A DNA stretch of 7,273 bases, from positions 1 through 7,273 of the forward strand of contig CALMXN010000134.1 of assembly GCA_937871145.1 (NCBI GenBank). The letters are read 5' to 3'. Made by a program: the position numbers and the translations under genes. Positions 5,702 to 7,273 of the stretch are shown here, one piece after another (the stretch's first letter is position 1; each line of letters opens with the position of its first letter). This stretch comes from an uncultured Clostridia bacterium (GTDB lineage Bacteria; Bacillota; Clostridia; Oscillospirales; Ruminococcaceae). The notes beneath the pieces are model-generated. The model worked only from the letters and a program-made list of their open reading frames with translations, did not search any database and was not told where the DNA came from.

Positions 5702-6718
5702 TTAATAATACTTTGAATCTTCGTTTAATACATCCTGAAGCTTATCTATGTTTTCAAGGACCTTACCTGTTCCTTCAGCAACACAGTCAAGCGGGTTTTC
5801 AGCAATTGTAACAGGCAATCCTGTTTCATTGTTTACAAGTCTGTCGAGACCTTTGAGTAATGCTCCCCCGCCTGCGAGTGTGATACCCTGATCAATTATG
5901 TCAGCAGCAAGCTCAGGTGGTGTTCTCTCAAGAGTTGTCTTTATTGCTTCAATAATGTGTGATAATGGTTCAGCAAGAGCCTCACGGATTTCTGTTGAGT
6001 TAACAGATATATTCTCAGGGAGACCTGTAAGAAGGTTTCTACCCTTAATGTCCATTACTGAATCTTCTTCACTTGGGAAAGCTGAACCGATTGCGATCTT
6101 TACATTCTCAGCAGTTCTTTCACCGATAAGAAGATTATATTTCTTTTTAATGTAGTTTATAATAGAAAGATCAAATTCATCACCGGCAACTCTTACTGAA
6201 CGTGATGTAACAATACCGCCGAGTGAGATAACAGCAACTTCACTTGTTCCGCCGCCGATATCAACAATCATTGAACCGGTTGGTTCAGCAACAGGAAGTC
6301 CTGCACCGATAGCAGCAGCCATAGGCTCTTCAATAATTGAAACTCTCTTTGCTCCTGCGCTTTCAGCAGCTTCACGAACAGCACGTCTTTCAACAGCTGT
6401 TACGCCTGATGGAATACAGATAATAACTCTTGGCTTTGAAAAAGCAGAGCCCTGTAATGCCTTCTTGATGAATTCCTGGAGCATACTTGTTGTATAATCA
6501 AAGTCAGCGATAACACCGTCTTTAAGTGGTCTTACAGCAATGATAGAACCTGGTGTTCTACCGATAACGTCTTTAGCTTCCTGTCCGACACAACGAACTC
6601 TTTCACTTCTTGCATCAACAGCAACAACTGAAGGCTCACGGATGATAATTCCCTTTCCTCTCATATACACAAGAGTATTGGCTGTACCTAAATCTATTCC
6701 TATGTCTTTTTTAAACAT
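5702..6718 (-). CDS. mreB: Rod shape-determining protein MreB (bacterial actin)
   Basis: Actin-like ATPase that forms short membrane-bound filaments and steers the peptidoglycan elongation machinery around the cell. The 338-residue length is standard. The ATPase signatures of the actin/Hsp70 fold are intact: phosphate 1 loop DIGIDLGTANTLVY (5-18); connect 1 region with EEPMAAAIGAG (130-140), which contains the expected catalytic glutamate; phosphate 2 loop IVDIGGGTSEVAVISLGG (151-168); and the adenosine loop ITLAGGGALLKGLDRL (279-294). The ATG at 6718-6716 is preceded by GGGAGG (6728-6733) with a 9-nt spacer. It is the first gene of the cell-shape operon, behind the promoter at 6773-6801, and is followed by mreC after a gap with a small hairpin. 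A strong hydrophobic N-terminal helix is not evident; in Gram-positive MreB an internal loop usually carries the membrane contact. Confidence 0.99.
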   Translation of the reverse strand: MFKKDIGIDLGTANTLVYMRGKGIIIREPSVVAVDARSERVRCVGQEAKDVIGRTPGSIIAVRPLKDGVIADFDYTTSMLQEFIKKALQGSAFSKPRVIICIPSGVTAVERRAVREAAESAGAKRVSIIEEPMAAAIGAGLPVAEPTGSMIVDIGGGTSEVAVISLGGIVTSRSVRVAGDEFDLSIINYIKKKYNLLIGERTAENVKIAIGSAFPSEEDSVMDIKGRNLLTGLPENISVNSTEIREALAEPLSHIIEAIKTTLERTPPELAADIIDQGITLAGGGALLKGLDRLVNNETGLPVTIAENPLDCVAEGTGKVLENIDKLQDVLNEDSKYY

Positions 6719-6772
6719 CTATTTGTTCCTCCCATTAAAACTACAGATAATTCTTAATTTTCATACTCAAAT

Positions 6773-6801
6773 AGTATACCACTATTTCAAATAATTCACA
6801 A
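6773..6801 (-). promoter_or_regulatory. Sigma-A promoter of the mreBCD operon, with extended -10
   Basis: TTGTGA (6801-6796, four of six matches) and TATACT (6778-6773, five of six matches) are separated by exactly 17 nt, and the -10 box is preceded by TGG, giving an extended -10 (TGnTATACT). Transcription would start near 6766, leaving a leader of about 48 nt before the mreB ATG. The surrounding DNA is very AT-rich. Confidence 0.7.
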
Positions 6802-6863
6802 CTATTTTTCAAAAATTTTTTATACTTTTTAATTTTAGTATTGACAGGAATTAATTTAAATAA

Positions 6864-7273
6864 CTATGTATTTTCTTGATTTCTTTCATTATAAACATAT
6901 GAAAGCTGAGATAATACAATTTTGATAAGAACAGATTCTATTATAAGCAAGAAACAAGCTAAGATGTTTATAATATGAAGAGATGTAAGTAAATAAGCTA
7001 CCGCTTTATATTCAAATATTCTTCTGTTTATTTTTAAAAGCCTATTCTCATTCGGAGTTATACGCTTATTCTTTAAAATCAAAGCAAATGCAACTATTGT
7101 AATTACTGCTATTAATCCTAAAAGAATCAACGTAGAAAATGATAAAATTTGCTCATAAATGAGCCTTCTTGGTAGATTATATTCTTCACATCTAATCCTT
7201 ATTTCTTTAATAACATACCAATATTTTATAGGTATAACTATTGAATAAATCACAGTAGCCGTAGCTATAATGA
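6864..7273 (-). CDS. Unrecognised small membrane protein, 5' end outside the window
   Basis: I do not recognise a family. The frame is open from a TAG at 6864-6866 to the right edge. The first possible start inside (GTG at 7253) has no ribosome binding site, and the frame stays open upstream of it as ...IIATAT, so the true start is probably beyond the window. The visible part (at least 135 residues) has three hydrophobic stretches: one at the edge (IIATATVIYSIVIPIKYWYV), one around LSFSTLILLGLIAVITIVAFALIL, and one around VAYLLTSLHIINILACFLLIIESVLIKIVL. The basic segments between them contain KNKRITPNENRLLKINRR. The C-terminus is polar and short. The DNA is more AT-rich than the mre genes. 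It precedes the mreB promoter and is probably a separate transcription unit, though no convincing terminator separates them. It may be a real gene of unknown role. Confidence 0.55.
   Translation of the reverse strand, partial: IIATATVIYSIVIPIKYWYVIKEIRIRCEEYNLPRRLIYEQILSFSTLILLGLIAVITIVAFALILKNKRITPNENRLLKINRRIFEYKAVAYLLTSLHIINILACFLLIIESVLIKIVLSQLSYVYNERNQENT

Noticed and set aside
6822..6841. ATACT/AGTAT inverted repeat between the membrane protein gene and mreB, considered as a terminator
   Set aside because: The stem is only five A/T-rich pairs with a 10-nt loop, too weak to call an intrinsic terminator.
6841..6870. Plus-strand TTGACA followed 18 nt later by TATGTA, resembling a promoter
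   Set aside because: It would transcribe into the back of the minus-strand membrane protein gene, where no plus-strand gene exists. In such AT-rich DNA the match is likely chance.

Overview
The window reads as a stretch of a low-GC Gram-positive (Firmicutes) chromosome, most likely class Clostridia and plausibly Ruminococcaceae/Oscillospiraceae. This rests on the T-box riboswitch, the AGGAGG-type ribosome binding sites, the mreBCD - class B PBP - minD - mgsA gene order and the AT-rich intergenic DNA. The family-level guess is inference. Every supported gene lies on the minus strand, so the biological reading order runs from high to low coordinates.

Right end: the 3' part of an unrecognised small membrane protein (6864-7273, 5' end outside the window), then an AT-rich gap carrying a good extended -10 promoter (6773-6801). 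This promoter starts a tightly packed cell-shape operon: mreB (5702-6718), a 68-nt gap with a small hairpin, mreC (4776-5633), mreD (4226-4783, overlapping mreC by 8 nt), a class B penicillin-binding protein of the PBP2/elongasome type (2198-4210), a 137-nt gap, a minD-like ATPase (1323-2060) and methylglyoxal synthase mgsA (900-1304). MreB, MreC, MreD and the PBP are core parts of the machine that inserts peptidoglycan along the cell length. The MinD-like protein would normally place the division site, but here it has no minC or minE beside it and stops before the usual C-terminal membrane-targeting helix. MgsA is a metabolic enzyme riding at the end.

Left end: mgsA is followed by a complete T-box riboswitch (about 643-864) with Stem I, specifier region, antiterminator and a 13-bp intrinsic terminator. 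It controls a GNAT acetyltransferase gene (188-619) and then hisS (1-170, start only; it continues beyond the window). The specifier region contains overlapping GAC (Asp) and CAC (His) triplets. Motif spacing and the tRNA-end-binding bulge favour Asp, which would fit a hisS-aspS operon continuing off the left edge.

Most notable points: the Asp/His overlap in the T-box; the acetyltransferase gene sitting between T-box and hisS; a 21-bp tandem duplication at the end of mgsA whose second copy supplies the stop codon and the likely -35 box of the T-box promoter; the MinD that lacks its membrane anchor; and the T-box terminator apparently doubling as the terminator of the cell-shape operon. I found no mobile element, CRISPR array or clearly novel multi-gene system.
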